DNA from: UBA5951 sp009936885
Lineage (GTDB): Bacteria > Pseudomonadota > Alphaproteobacteria > Puniceispirillales > Puniceispirillaceae
Reading direction: 5' to 3'
Assembly: GCA_937996625.1 (NCBI GenBank)
Contig: CALKVA010000021.1
Location: forward strand, 1 to 24,333
Length of the DNA: 24,333 nt
This document shows positions 7,379-14,051 of the stretch, piece after piece. Below the pieces are notes generated by a model. The model saw nothing but the letters and a program-made list of their open reading frames with translations. It was not told the DNA's origin and searched no databases. Every line of letters starts with the position of its first letter. Position 1 is the stretch's first letter. A program made the translations under genes and the position numbers.

Positions 7379-7912
7379 ATGTCAAGAATAGGAAATGCAC
7401 CTGTTGCGATACCAGATGGCGTGACGTTATCCATGGATGCTGATGTGATTACTGTTAAGGGCTCAAAAGGCGAGCTTCACACAAAGGTGCCATCATCTGT
7501 TGATGTTTCCATTGATGATAAAGTTGTAAAATTTTCAGTTAAGGCATCTGATAATCAGAGCCGCTCTCACTGGGGAACAACAAGAGCTCATGTTGCCAAT
7601 ATGGTAGAGGGCGTGTCTAATGGGTTTACCAAAAAGCTTGAGATAAACGGTGTCGGTTATCGTGCAGCAATGCAGGGTAATAAAATCCAACTAAACCTTG
7701 GCTTTAGTCACCCTGTTGAGATGCAGATCCCAAAGGGGCTTCAAGTCAGCGTTGATGGTAACACCAAAATAGCAGTATCAGGCGCCGATAAAGAGCTGAT
7801 AGGATTGTTTGCTGCTGAAATTAGATCCAAGCGTCCTCCCGAGCCATTCAAAGGCAAGGGAGTTAAATATGCTGACGAATATATTGTTCGTAAAGAAGGC
7901 AAGAAGAAATAA
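7379..7912 (+). CDS. rplF: 50S ribosomal protein L6 (uL6)
   Basis: L6 lies near the sarcin-ricin loop and the factor-binding site and consists of two duplicated domains. It is 177 residues, the exact E. coli length. Hallmarks are MSRIGNAPVAIPDGVT at the start and LEINGVGYRAAMQGNKIQLN in the middle. The C-terminal RSKRPPEPFKGKGVKYADE is nearly invariant. The ATG follows AAAGGAGAG at a good spacing and lies 11 bases after rpsH. Confidence 0.98.
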   Translation: MSRIGNAPVAIPDGVTLSMDADVITVKGSKGELHTKVPSSVDVSIDDKVVKFSVKASDNQSRSHWGTTRAHVANMVEGVSNGFTKKLEINGVGYRAAMQGNKIQLNLGFSHPVEMQIPKGLQVSVDGNTKIAVSGADKELIGLFAAEIRSKRPPEPFKGKGVKYADEYIVRKEGKKK

Positions 7913-7924
7913 AGGAATAGGCAG

Positions 7925-8287
7925 ATGTTAACAACTAATCAGATGTTTGAGCGCCGCCGTCAGCGTACAAGAACCGTACTTCGCAAAACAGGGCAGGGGC
8001 GCCCGCGTTTGTCTGTTCACCGCTCATCTAAGCATATCAGAGCGCAGATTATAGATGATGTGAGAGGTATTACACTTGCAGCGGCTTCCACGTTAGATCC
8101 CGATTTTCGTAAATTGGGTAAGTCAGGAGCAGATGTTGATGCGGCCAGTTTTGTTGGAACACAATTAGCTGAACGTGCCCAGAAAAATGGCGTTAAGGAT
8201 GTCGTGTTTGACCGAGGTGGTTTCATGTTTCATGGCAGGGTGAAAGCTCTTGCTGATGCCGCGCGCGAAGCCGGATTAGAGTTTTAA
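7925..8287 (+). CDS. rplR: 50S ribosomal protein L18 (uL18)
   Basis: L18 binds 5S rRNA with L5 and L25 in the central protuberance. The 120-residue length is typical. The basic N-terminus (RRRQRTRTVLRK) is followed by RLSVHRSSKHIRAQIIDD, then VVFDRGGFMFHGRVKALADAAREAGLEF, the diagnostic end. It has AAAGGAATAGG upstream and is 12 bases from rplF. Its last codons carry AAGGAG, the ribosome-binding site for rpsE. Confidence 0.97.
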   Translation: MLTTNQMFERRRQRTRTVLRKTGQGRPRLSVHRSSKHIRAQIIDDVRGITLAAASTLDPDFRKLGKSGADVDAASFVGTQLAERAQKNGVKDVVFDRGGFMFHGRVKALADAAREAGLEF

Positions 8288-8300
8288 GGAGTGGATGGCG

Positions 8301-8855
8301 ATGGCAAGAAATAATGATAAGGGTTCCGATTCAAACGGACGCGAAGAGTCTGAACTAATTGAAAAATTAGTTGGTATAAACCGTGTTGCCAAGGTAGTTA
8401 AGGGCGGTCGCAGATTTGGTTTTGCGGCGCTTGTTGTTGTCGGTGATGGTCGTGGTAAGGCTGGATTTGGAACAGGTAAAGCAAAAGAAGTGCCTGAGGC
8501 TATTCGTAAAGCCACAGAGGATGCAAAACGTAACATGGTTCGCATCCCGCTTCGTGATGGTCGCACATTGCATCATGATGTTAAAGGTACCTATGGCGCT
8601 GGTCATGTTTTGCTCCGCTCTGCGCCCTCTGGTACAGGAATTATTGCAGGTGGACCTATGCGTGCGGTATTTGAAGCATTAGGTGTGCAAGATGTTGTGG
8701 CAAAGTCGATTGGTACCTCTAATCCACATAATATGATTAAAGCAACTTTTTCAGGTCTTCAATATATACAAGCGCCTCGTGCAGTGGCATCTAAGCGCGG
8801 CATTAAAGTAGCCGATGTATTTGGCAAAAAAGCTGAATTAGAAACGACTTCTTAA
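8301..8855 (+). CDS. rpsE: 30S ribosomal protein S5 (uS5)
   Basis: S5 takes part in decoding fidelity and mRNA unwinding at the entry channel with S3 and S4. An N-terminal double-stranded-RNA-binding-like domain is visible (LVGINRVAKVVKGGRRFGF, then GDGRGKAGFGTGKAKEVPEA), followed by the S5 C-terminal domain with SAPSGTGIIAGGPMRAVFE. I start at ATG 8301 (184 residues) because AAGGAG at 8286–8291 is nine bases away. ATG 8295 would leave only three bases. The first 20 residues are polar and likely disordered. Confidence 0.96.
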   Translation: MARNNDKGSDSNGREESELIEKLVGINRVAKVVKGGRRFGFAALVVVGDGRGKAGFGTGKAKEVPEAIRKATEDAKRNMVRIPLRDGRTLHHDVKGTYGAGHVLLRSAPSGTGIIAGGPMRAVFEALGVQDVVAKSIGTSNPHNMIKATFSGLQYIQAPRAVASKRGIKVADVFGKKAELETTS

Positions 8856-8856
8856 G

Positions 8857-8882
8857 TCAGAGGATTATTTCAGAGGATTATT
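8857..8882 (+). repeat. Perfect 13-base tandem duplication carrying the rpmD ribosome-binding site
   Basis: The unit TCAGAGGATTATT occurs at 8857–8869 and again, with no gap, at 8870–8882, directly before the rpmD ATG. It starts two bases after the rpsE stop, so it is entirely intergenic. The second AGAGGA (8872–8877) is 5 bases from the ATG and is the functional ribosome-binding site; the first lies 18 bases away. Confidence 0.85.
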
Positions 8883-9074
8883 ATGGCAAAGCAAACTGTA
8901 ATCGTAACGCAGACTAAGAGCCCGATTGGACGCGAGGGAAGCCAGAAAAAGACATTAATTGGTCTTGGTTTAAATAAAATAGGCAGAACAAGAGAGTTAG
9001 AAGATACCCCCAGCGTTCGTGGTATGATTGATAAAGTAAAACACCTCATTAAAGTAGATGAGGCTGGCGCATAG
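8883..9074 (+). CDS. rpmD: 50S ribosomal protein L30 (uL30)
   Basis: L30 is a small 50S protein that is absent from some bacteria. This 63-residue copy has the expected core: VTQTKSPIGREGSQKKTLIG, then GLNKIGRTRELEDTPSVRGM and a closing IDKVKHLIKV. The ATG lies 5 bases after the second copy of a duplicated AGAGGA site. The stop TAG overlaps a hairpin that precedes rplO. Confidence 0.96.
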   Translation: MAKQTVIVTQTKSPIGREGSQKKTLIGLGLNKIGRTRELEDTPSVRGMIDKVKHLIKVDEAGA

Positions 9075-9096
9075 CTATAAAAATAGCGCGTTTTTT
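9074..9096 (+). promoter_or_regulatory. Hairpin plus T6 overlapping the rplO ribosome-binding site; possible attenuator
   Basis: GCTAT (9074–9078) and ATAGC (9083–9087) pair around an AAAA loop. With a bulge, CGC upstream can also pair with GCG (9088–9090). Six Ts follow at 9091–9096 and run directly into GGAG of the rplO start. The shape is terminator-like but the stem is short, so partial termination or masking of the ribosome-binding site are the possible roles. Confidence 0.35.
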
Positions 9097-9106
9097 GGAG
9101 AATATG

Positions 9107-9580
9107 ATGGAATTACATACATTAACAGATAACAAGGGCGCAACACGCAATCGTAAACGTGTTGGTCGCGGAGTGGGCTCTGGTATTGGCAAGACATCTG
9201 GAAGTGGACATAAAGGCCAAAAAGCACGCTCTGGTGTTGCAATCAAGGGCTTTGAGGGCGGGCAGATGCCTATCCATAGACGTCTGCCAAAGCGTGGTTT
9301 TGTGAATATTTTCCGAAAAACCTATGTTGAAGTAAATATCGGAAATGTTCAGAGATTAATTGATGATGGCAGAATTGATGCAGCAAAACCTATCGACACA
9401 GCTGTTCTTCAATCTGCTGGTCTTGTTGGTAAGCCAAAAGATGGTGTCCGACTTCTAGCAAATGGTGATGTGTCAGCTAAAATAGAGATACATGTGGCAG
9501 GGGCGTCAAAGTCAGCTATCTTAGCTGTTGAAAAAGCAGGCGGTTCTGTTGTTTTACCAGCATCAGCTGCTTCTGAATAA
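9107..9580 (+). CDS. rplO: 50S ribosomal protein L15 (uL15)
   Basis: L15 is a late-assembly 50S protein with a long basic N-terminal arm. The arm is seen as RKRVGRGVGSGIGKTSGSGH and KARSGVAIKGFEGGQMP, then MPIHRRLPKRGF. The globular C-terminal domain covers the second half. I choose ATG 9107 (MELHTL, 157 residues) because GGAG at 9097–9100 is six bases upstream; ATG 9104 is also possible, while a TTG at 9095 would overlap the binding site itself. Confidence 0.96.
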   Translation: MELHTLTDNKGATRNRKRVGRGVGSGIGKTSGSGHKGQKARSGVAIKGFEGGQMPIHRRLPKRGFVNIFRKTYVEVNIGNVQRLIDDGRIDAAKPIDTAVLQSAGLVGKPKDGVRLLANGDVSAKIEIHVAGASKSAILAVEKAGGSVVLPASAASE

Positions 9581-9609
9581 TTTTTTAAGATAGATGGAAT
9601 TATTAGATA

Positions 9610-10941
9610 ATGGCAACAAATAGTGGAACACAAGCTGGGTTTGATTTATCTGCTTTTGCGAAAGCAGATGATCTAAAAAAGCGCCTACTTTTCACTATCG
9701 GCGCCCTTATCATTTACAGGCTAGGAACTTTTATTCCTTTGCCAGGTATTGATCCTGTTGCTCTTGCGGATGTGTTTTCTCGCCAGTCTAGCGGTATCCT
9801 TGGAATGTTTGATATGTTCTCAGGTGGCGCGCTTGGCAGGATGACCATATTCGCGCTTAATATTATGCCCTACATTACTGCCTCTATTATTATGCAGCTT
9901 ATGACTGCTATCATTCCAACATTAGAGCAATTAAAAAAAGACGGTGAATCTGGTCGTAAAACAATAAATCAATATACGCGTTATCTAACCGTGCTTCTGG
10001 CATCGGTGCAGGGATATGGTATAGCGATGGCGCTGGAATCATCTACTGGAGTGGTAGTAGATCCTGGCTTTTTCTTCCGAATTACAGCGGTAGTAACCTT
10101 AGTAGGGGGCACCTTATTTTTAATGTGGCTCGGTGAACAGGTTACCAGTAGAGGTGTTGGTAACGGTATTTCACTTATCATCTTTGCGGGTATTATCGCA
10201 GAAATTCCTTCTGCGTTAATTGGTATGTTAGAACTTGGCCGCACAGGAGCTCTATCTGGTATTGTTATTGTTGGTATTTTGATTTTAGTGGTTGCAGTCA
10301 TTGCTTTTATTGTGTTTATCGAACGATCGCTTCGTAAAATATTAATCCAATATCCAAAACGACAGCAGGGCGGAAAAATGTTGGGTGGTCAAGCTCAGCA
10401 TCTTCCTCTAAAGTTGAATGTAGCAGGTGTTATCCCGCCCATATTTGCATCCTCTTTATTGTTAATGCCGGTTTCGATTATTAATCTATCAGGCTCGCAA
10501 GGTACCGGACCTGACTGGCTTTTGACTCTGAATTCTTTGCTTGGTCGCGGTCAGCCGCTCTACCTTGCCATTTATGTGTCGATGATCGTGTTTTTTGCAT
10601 TCTTTTACACCGCTATCGTGTTTAATCCAGAAGATACCGCCGAGAATCTACGTCGTAATGGGGGATATATCCCTGGTATTCGTCCAGGCAAGCCTACAGC
10701 AGATTATCTAGATTTTATTTTAACAAGATTGACTGTCATTGGCGCTGCTTATCTAGCCGCTGTGTGTATTTTGCCAGAGATTTTGATAAGCCAATATTCT
10801 ATTCCATTCTATCTAGGGGGCACTTCATTGCTGATTGTTGTGACAGTATCCCTAGATACGGTCTCCCAGATACAGTCTCATTTATTAGCGCATAAATATG
10901 AGGGATTAATCAAAAAAGCACAGATAAAGGGGCGTAGGTGA
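9610..10941 (+). CDS. secY: Protein translocase subunit SecY
   Basis: SecY forms the channel of the SecYEG translocon in the inner membrane. The 443-residue length is exactly that of E. coli SecY, and about ten hydrophobic membrane segments can be followed. Family sequences include RLGTFIPLPGIDP before the plug, FDMFSGGALGRMTIFALNIMP, and SVQGYGIA. In the cytoplasmic loops that bind ribosome and SecA the sequences are VERSL-like (FIERSLRKILIQYPKRQ) and NPEDTAENLRRNGGYIPGIRPG. It lies 29 bases after rplO, as in the spc operon, and its TGA stop shares one base with the adk ATG. Confidence 0.98.
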   Translation: MATNSGTQAGFDLSAFAKADDLKKRLLFTIGALIIYRLGTFIPLPGIDPVALADVFSRQSSGILGMFDMFSGGALGRMTIFALNIMPYITASIIMQLMTAIIPTLEQLKKDGESGRKTINQYTRYLTVLLASVQGYGIAMALESSTGVVVDPGFFFRITAVVTLVGGTLFLMWLGEQVTSRGVGNGISLIIFAGIIAEIPSALIGMLELGRTGALSGIVIVGILILVVAVIAFIVFIERSLRKILIQYPKRQQGGKMLGGQAQHLPLKLNVAGVIPPIFASSLLLMPVSIINLSGSQGTGPDWLLTLNSLLGRGQPLYLAIYVSMIVFFAFFYTAIVFNPEDTAENLRRNGGYIPGIRPGKPTADYLDFILTRLTVIGAAYLAAVCILPEILISQYSIPFYLGGTSLLIVVTVSLDTVSQIQSHLLAHKYEGLIKKAQIKGRR

Positions 10942-11510
10942 TGAACATTATTTTATTTGGCCCTCCTGGTGCTGGAAAAGGTACGCAAGCAGAGAAGCTG
11001 GTTTCAGAACGCTCTATGGTTCAGCTCTCTACTGGGGATATGCTTCGCGCTGAGATAGCTGCTAATTCCGAGCTGGGATTGCAGGCCAAAAAAATAATGG
11101 ATGCAGGCGAGCTTGTATCTGATGAAATTATGATAAAAATGATCGAACATCGTATGTCTGGTGATGAAGCAAATCTAGGCGTAATCTTGGATGGTTTTCC
11201 AAGAACAGTTAAGCAGGCAGAAGCATTGGATGAGATGCTAAAACATAACAATGTGGCAATCGACCAAGTTATTGAGATAAGCGTAGATGAAGATGCCTTG
11301 TTCGATAGGATTGCACATAGAGCAAGCCAGTCAGATAAGGCGCGTGATGACGATAATGCGGAAGTTCTAACGCAAAGACTTAAAGTCTATCATGATAATA
11401 CAGCCCCTGTTTTGCCATTTTATCGCAATAAGGGAATTTTATCTCAGGTTGATGGAATGATGAGCATTGAAGAGGTTGCTGAGAAAATTAGTGAGGTATT
11501 AGATAGTTAG
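10941..11510 (+). CDS. adk: Adenylate kinase, short-LID type
   Basis: Adenylate kinase interconverts ATP + AMP and two ADP in the cytoplasm. The P-loop GPPGAGKGT lies at residues 7–15, STGDMLRAEI follows at about 30, and the AMP-binding LDGFPRT at 83–89. The LID region after FDRIAHR is short, so this is the small (189-residue) form without the extended or zinc-bearing LID. I start at ATG 10941; GTG 10938 would add one residue. The ATG overlaps the secY stop (TGATG). adk between secY and rpsM is the common alphaproteobacterial arrangement. Confidence 0.97.
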   Translation: MNIILFGPPGAGKGTQAEKLVSERSMVQLSTGDMLRAEIAANSELGLQAKKIMDAGELVSDEIMIKMIEHRMSGDEANLGVILDGFPRTVKQAEALDEMLKHNNVAIDQVIEISVDEDALFDRIAHRASQSDKARDDDNAEVLTQRLKVYHDNTAPVLPFYRNKGILSQVDGMMSIEEVAEKISEVLDS

Positions 11511-11555
11511 CCAAAAAGCAGACAGTTAACTATGTAACGTTTAAAAAGGTGAAAC

Positions 11556-11578
11556 GGCGGGATAATTATATATCCGCC
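11556..11578 (+). promoter_or_regulatory. Hairpin in the rpsM leader
   Basis: GGCG-GATA pairs with TATC-CGCC around a six-base AT loop, with one bulged G on the left side (11556–11564 with 11571–11578). It lies in the 86-base adk–rpsM gap, 7 bases before AAAGGAG of rpsM. No T-tract follows, so it is not an intrinsic terminator. It could modulate initiation of rpsM or mark an RNA processing site. Function is inferred from position only. Confidence 0.4.
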
Positions 11579-11596
11579 AAATTAAAGGAGAAACCG

Positions 11597-11965
11597 GTGG
11601 CACGTATAGCTGGTATAAATATTCCGACCAAAAAAAGGGTAGAGATTGCTCTTACCTATATTCATGGTATCGGTCTGACAAGTTCGAAAAAAATATGCGA
11701 GAAGGCTGGGATAGTAGCTGAAAGACGCGTAAATGATCTTACAGAAGATGAGCTTACGCGTGTGCGTGATATTATTGATGAAGATTTCATCGTTGAGGGC
11801 GATCTTAGACGAAAAACGTCTATGGATATCAAACGTTACCTAGATTTGGGATGTTTGCGCGGATTACGTCATCGTCGCAATCTTCCGGTTCGTGGTCAGC
11901 GTACCCATACAAATGCTCGCACAAGAAAAGGCCCTGCAAAGGCCATTGCTGGTAAAAAGAAATAG
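11597..11965 (+). CDS. rpsM: 30S ribosomal protein S13 (uS13), GTG start
   Basis: S13 is in the 30S head, bridges to the 50S subunit and touches P-site tRNA. The protein reads ARIAGINIPTKKRVEIALTY, then GIGLTSSKKICEKAG and the invariant C-terminal GLRHRRNLPVRGQRTHTNAR. I start at GTG 11597 (122 residues), five bases after AAAGGAG (11585–11591). An ATG at 11549 in frame would add 16 residues unlike any S13 and would read through the leader hairpin. The C-terminal basic tail is complete. Confidence 0.97.
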   Translation: MARIAGINIPTKKRVEIALTYIHGIGLTSSKKICEKAGIVAERRVNDLTEDELTRVRDIIDEDFIVEGDLRRKTSMDIKRYLDLGCLRGLRHRRNLPVRGQRTHTNARTRKGPAKAIAGKKK

Positions 11966-11983
11966 GCAGAACAGGGAAAAATT

Positions 11984-12379
11984 ATGGCTAAACAACCTTC
12001 TCAAACACGTGTGCGTCGCCGCGAAAAGAAAAATATCGCAACTGGTGTGGCGCATGTAAACTCGACTTTTAACAATACGATGATCACGATTTCCGACGTG
12101 CAAGGAAATACAATTGCTTGGTCATCTGCTGGTACAATGGGGTTTAAAGGCTCTCGAAAATCTACGCCATTTGCAGCTCAGATGGCGGCTGAAGATGCTG
12201 GTAAAAAGGCAGCTGAGCACGGGGTTAAATCCGTTGATGTAGAGGTCAGAGGCCCAGGTTCTGGAAGGGAATCAGCATTAAGAGCATTACAGACAGTTGG
12301 ATTTACGGTGAACTCGATTAGGGATGTTACACCAATACCGCATAATGGGTGCCGTCCAAGAAAACGACGCCGCGTATAG
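11984..12379 (+). CDS. rpsK: 30S ribosomal protein S11 (uS11)
   Basis: S11 lies on the 30S platform and helps form the mRNA exit channel near S7 and S18. The protein is 131 residues. It has a basic N-terminus (RVRRREKKN), then AHVNSTFNNTMITISDVQGN, WSSAGTMGFKGSRKSTPFAAQ and the closing PIPHNGCRPRKRRRV, all highly conserved. It starts 18 bases after rpsM with AGGGAAAA upstream. Confidence 0.98.
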   Translation: MAKQPSQTRVRRREKKNIATGVAHVNSTFNNTMITISDVQGNTIAWSSAGTMGFKGSRKSTPFAAQMAAEDAGKKAAEHGVKSVDVEVRGPGSGRESALRALQTVGFTVNSIRDVTPIPHNGCRPRKRRRV

Positions 12380-12407
12380 CTAATTTTAAATGAACTTCCT
12401 CAATGAT

Positions 12408-12427
12408 AGCGCATTTTATGTTGCGCT
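12408..12427 (+). promoter_or_regulatory. Hairpin in the rpsK–rpoA gap
   Basis: AGCGCA (12408–12413) and TGCGCT (12422–12427) form a perfect six-base stem around an eight-base T-rich loop. It lies in the 81-base gap before rpoA. No T-tract follows. The gap is longer than most in this operon, so the stem may be a processing or stability element, but nothing specific is recognisable. Confidence 0.35.
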
Positions 12428-12460
12428 TAATTGAATGTCGCTAAAGATAAAGGAAAACAG

Positions 12461-13477
12461 ATGATAGAAAAGAATTGGATGGAATTGCAGAAGCCTGACC
12501 AAATCAGTGTGAAAGCGTCTGAATATAATCCGCGTCAAGCTGTAATATCGGTTGGACCGTTAGAGCGCGGGTTTGGTATTACCCTTGGTAATTCACTTCG
12601 TCGCATTTTGTTATCGTCTCTTCAGGGTGCAGCGGTTACAGCAGTGCAGATTCAAGGCGTGGTTCATGAATTCTCGTCTATACCTGGGGTTCGTGAGGAT
12701 GTAACAGATCTTATTCTGAATATTAAGGGAATTGCAGTTTCTTTGGAAGCTGAGGGGTCTAAAAGAGTGCGCCTTCATGCAGAAGGCCCGCTAGAAGTCA
12801 CCGCCGGTATGATAAGTGAGACTGCTGGCGTGGAGATTATGAATCCAGACCATATTATCTGTCATTTGGATAAAGAAGCGACGCTTGTTATGGAATTAAC
12901 AATTGAGTCTGGAAAAGGGTATGTTCCAGCAGCTCAAAACAGGTCAGAAGATTCGCCAATAGGTCTGATACCAGTTGATGCAATCTTCAGCCCTATTCGT
13001 CAAGTTGCTTATAAAGTTGAAAATGAGCGAGTGGGACAGATTACGGATTATGACCGTTTGTTGTTAACTATTGAAACCGACGGTTCTATTACACCTGAAG
13101 ATTCTGTTGCTTATGCTGCGCGCATTATGCAAGATCAATTGCAGCCATTTATTAATTTCGAGGAGCCTAAAACAGAAATCGTTGAGGATGAGGCAGATAG
13201 CCTTCCGTTTAACCGTAATTTGCTTCGTAAAGTTGATGAGCTAGAGTTATCTGTGCGTTCTGCTAATTGCCTTAAGAACGATAATATTGTTTATATTGGC
13301 GATTTGGTGCAGAAGAGTGAGAACGAGATGCTTCGCACCCCTAACTTCGGGCGTAAATCCTTGAATGAGATTAAAGAAGTGTTGAAGGTGATGAACCTTG
13401 AATTAGGCATGGATAACGAAAATTGGCCGCCTGAAAATATTGAGGAATTGGCTAAGCGTATTGACGAGCCTTTTTAA
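12461..13477 (+). CDS. rpoA: DNA-directed RNA polymerase subunit alpha
   Basis: RpoA nucleates RNA polymerase assembly as a dimer and binds UP elements and activators. The N-terminal domain (about 1–230) has VGPLERGFGITLGNSLRRIL and the Ile/Leu-rich dimer core. After a short linker the C-terminal domain holds SVRSANCLKNDNIVYIGDLV and RTPNFGRKSLNEIKEVL, which preserve the Arg, Asn and Lys-Ser positions that contact DNA in E. coli. It ends with WPPENIEELAKR, typical of alphaproteobacteria. I start at ATG 12461 (338 residues), after AAAGGAAAA; a TTG at 12431 would add ten residues not seen in the family. Confidence 0.97.
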   Translation: MIEKNWMELQKPDQISVKASEYNPRQAVISVGPLERGFGITLGNSLRRILLSSLQGAAVTAVQIQGVVHEFSSIPGVREDVTDLILNIKGIAVSLEAEGSKRVRLHAEGPLEVTAGMISETAGVEIMNPDHIICHLDKEATLVMELTIESGKGYVPAAQNRSEDSPIGLIPVDAIFSPIRQVAYKVENERVGQITDYDRLLLTIETDGSITPEDSVAYAARIMQDQLQPFINFEEPKTEIVEDEADSLPFNRNLLRKVDELELSVRSANCLKNDNIVYIGDLVQKSENEMLRTPNFGRKSLNEIKEVLKVMNLELGMDNENWPPENIEELAKRIDEPF

Positions 13478-13521
13478 GTAATTTGATATATTGGCCCAAT
13501 TCGGGCAACAGGAGTAAAAAA

Positions 13522-13956
13522 ATGCGACATCGTAGTGCGGGACGGAAATTAAACCGGACATCTAAACATCGTCAAATGCTTTTTCGTAATTTATCGCAGG
13601 CGTTAATTAAACATGAGCAGATAGTAACAACACTGCCAAAGGCAAAAGATTTGCGGCCAGTTGTTGAAAAACTCGTTACGCTTGGAAAAAGAGGGGGGCT
13701 TCATGCTAGAAGGCAGGCATTCGCTCAGCTCCGCGATGACAAAATGGTAACAAAGCTTTTTGATGTTCTTGCGCAACGCTATGCTGAGAGGGCTGGCGGG
13801 TATACAAGAGTATTAAAGGCTGGATTTAGATATGGTGATTCTGCACCAATGGCTGTTATTGAATTTGTCGATAGGGATGAAACAGCTAGAGGACAGGATT
13901 CTGGCCCAGTTCAAGTCGATGGAGATGATACTGAGCTTCAGGCAGGGGCAGCGTAA
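13522..13956 (+). CDS. rplQ: 50S ribosomal protein L17 (bL17)
   Basis: L17 lies near the tunnel exit on the solvent side of the 50S subunit. The sequence MRHRSAGRKLNRTSKHRQML, followed by QALIKHEQIVTTLPKAKDLR and GGYTRVLKAGFRYGDSAPMA, is diagnostic. The start at ATG 13522 (144 residues) follows CAGGAG; an upstream ATG at 13483 would add 13 unrelated residues. The C-terminal 25 residues are acidic and polar, beyond the core. It is the last gene of the ribosomal cluster. Confidence 0.97.
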   Translation: MRHRSAGRKLNRTSKHRQMLFRNLSQALIKHEQIVTTLPKAKDLRPVVEKLVTLGKRGGLHARRQAFAQLRDDKMVTKLFDVLAQRYAERAGGYTRVLKAGFRYGDSAPMAVIEFVDRDETARGQDSGPVQVDGDDTELQAGAA

Positions 13957-13988
13957 GTCATTGGGTTAAATTATATAGCATTTACTTT

Positions 13989-14016
13989 AAAGAGCCGCAT
14001 GCGGCTCTTTTTTTTG
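13989..14016 (+). terminator. Intrinsic terminator closing the ribosomal cluster
   Basis: AGAGCCGCATGCGGCTCT (13991–14008) is a perfect palindrome, flanked by AA and TT that extend the stem, and is followed by a run of eight or more T interrupted once by G. It lies about 35 bases after the rplQ stop. Stem strength, tight loop and T-tract make this the clearest terminator in the window. Confidence 0.93.
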
Positions 14017-14018
14017 TT

Positions 14019-14045
14019 TTGCAGACTGGTTTAGCCCGATATACT
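14019..14045 (+). promoter_or_regulatory. Weak candidate promoter before the rarA remnant
   Basis: TATACT (14040–14045) matches the -10 consensus at five of six positions. The best -35 is TTGCAG (14019–14024), a poor match with 15-base spacing. A start here would fall at or next to the ATG at 14052, giving a leaderless message. It may be a relic of the promoter of the decayed gene; it could also drive the genes behind it. Confidence 0.2.
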
Positions 14046-14051
14046 AAAATA

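Noticed and set aside
8276..8606. Overlapping minus-strand and alternate-frame open frames within rpsE
   Set aside because: They are shadows of a well-conserved S5 gene, with no recognisable product.
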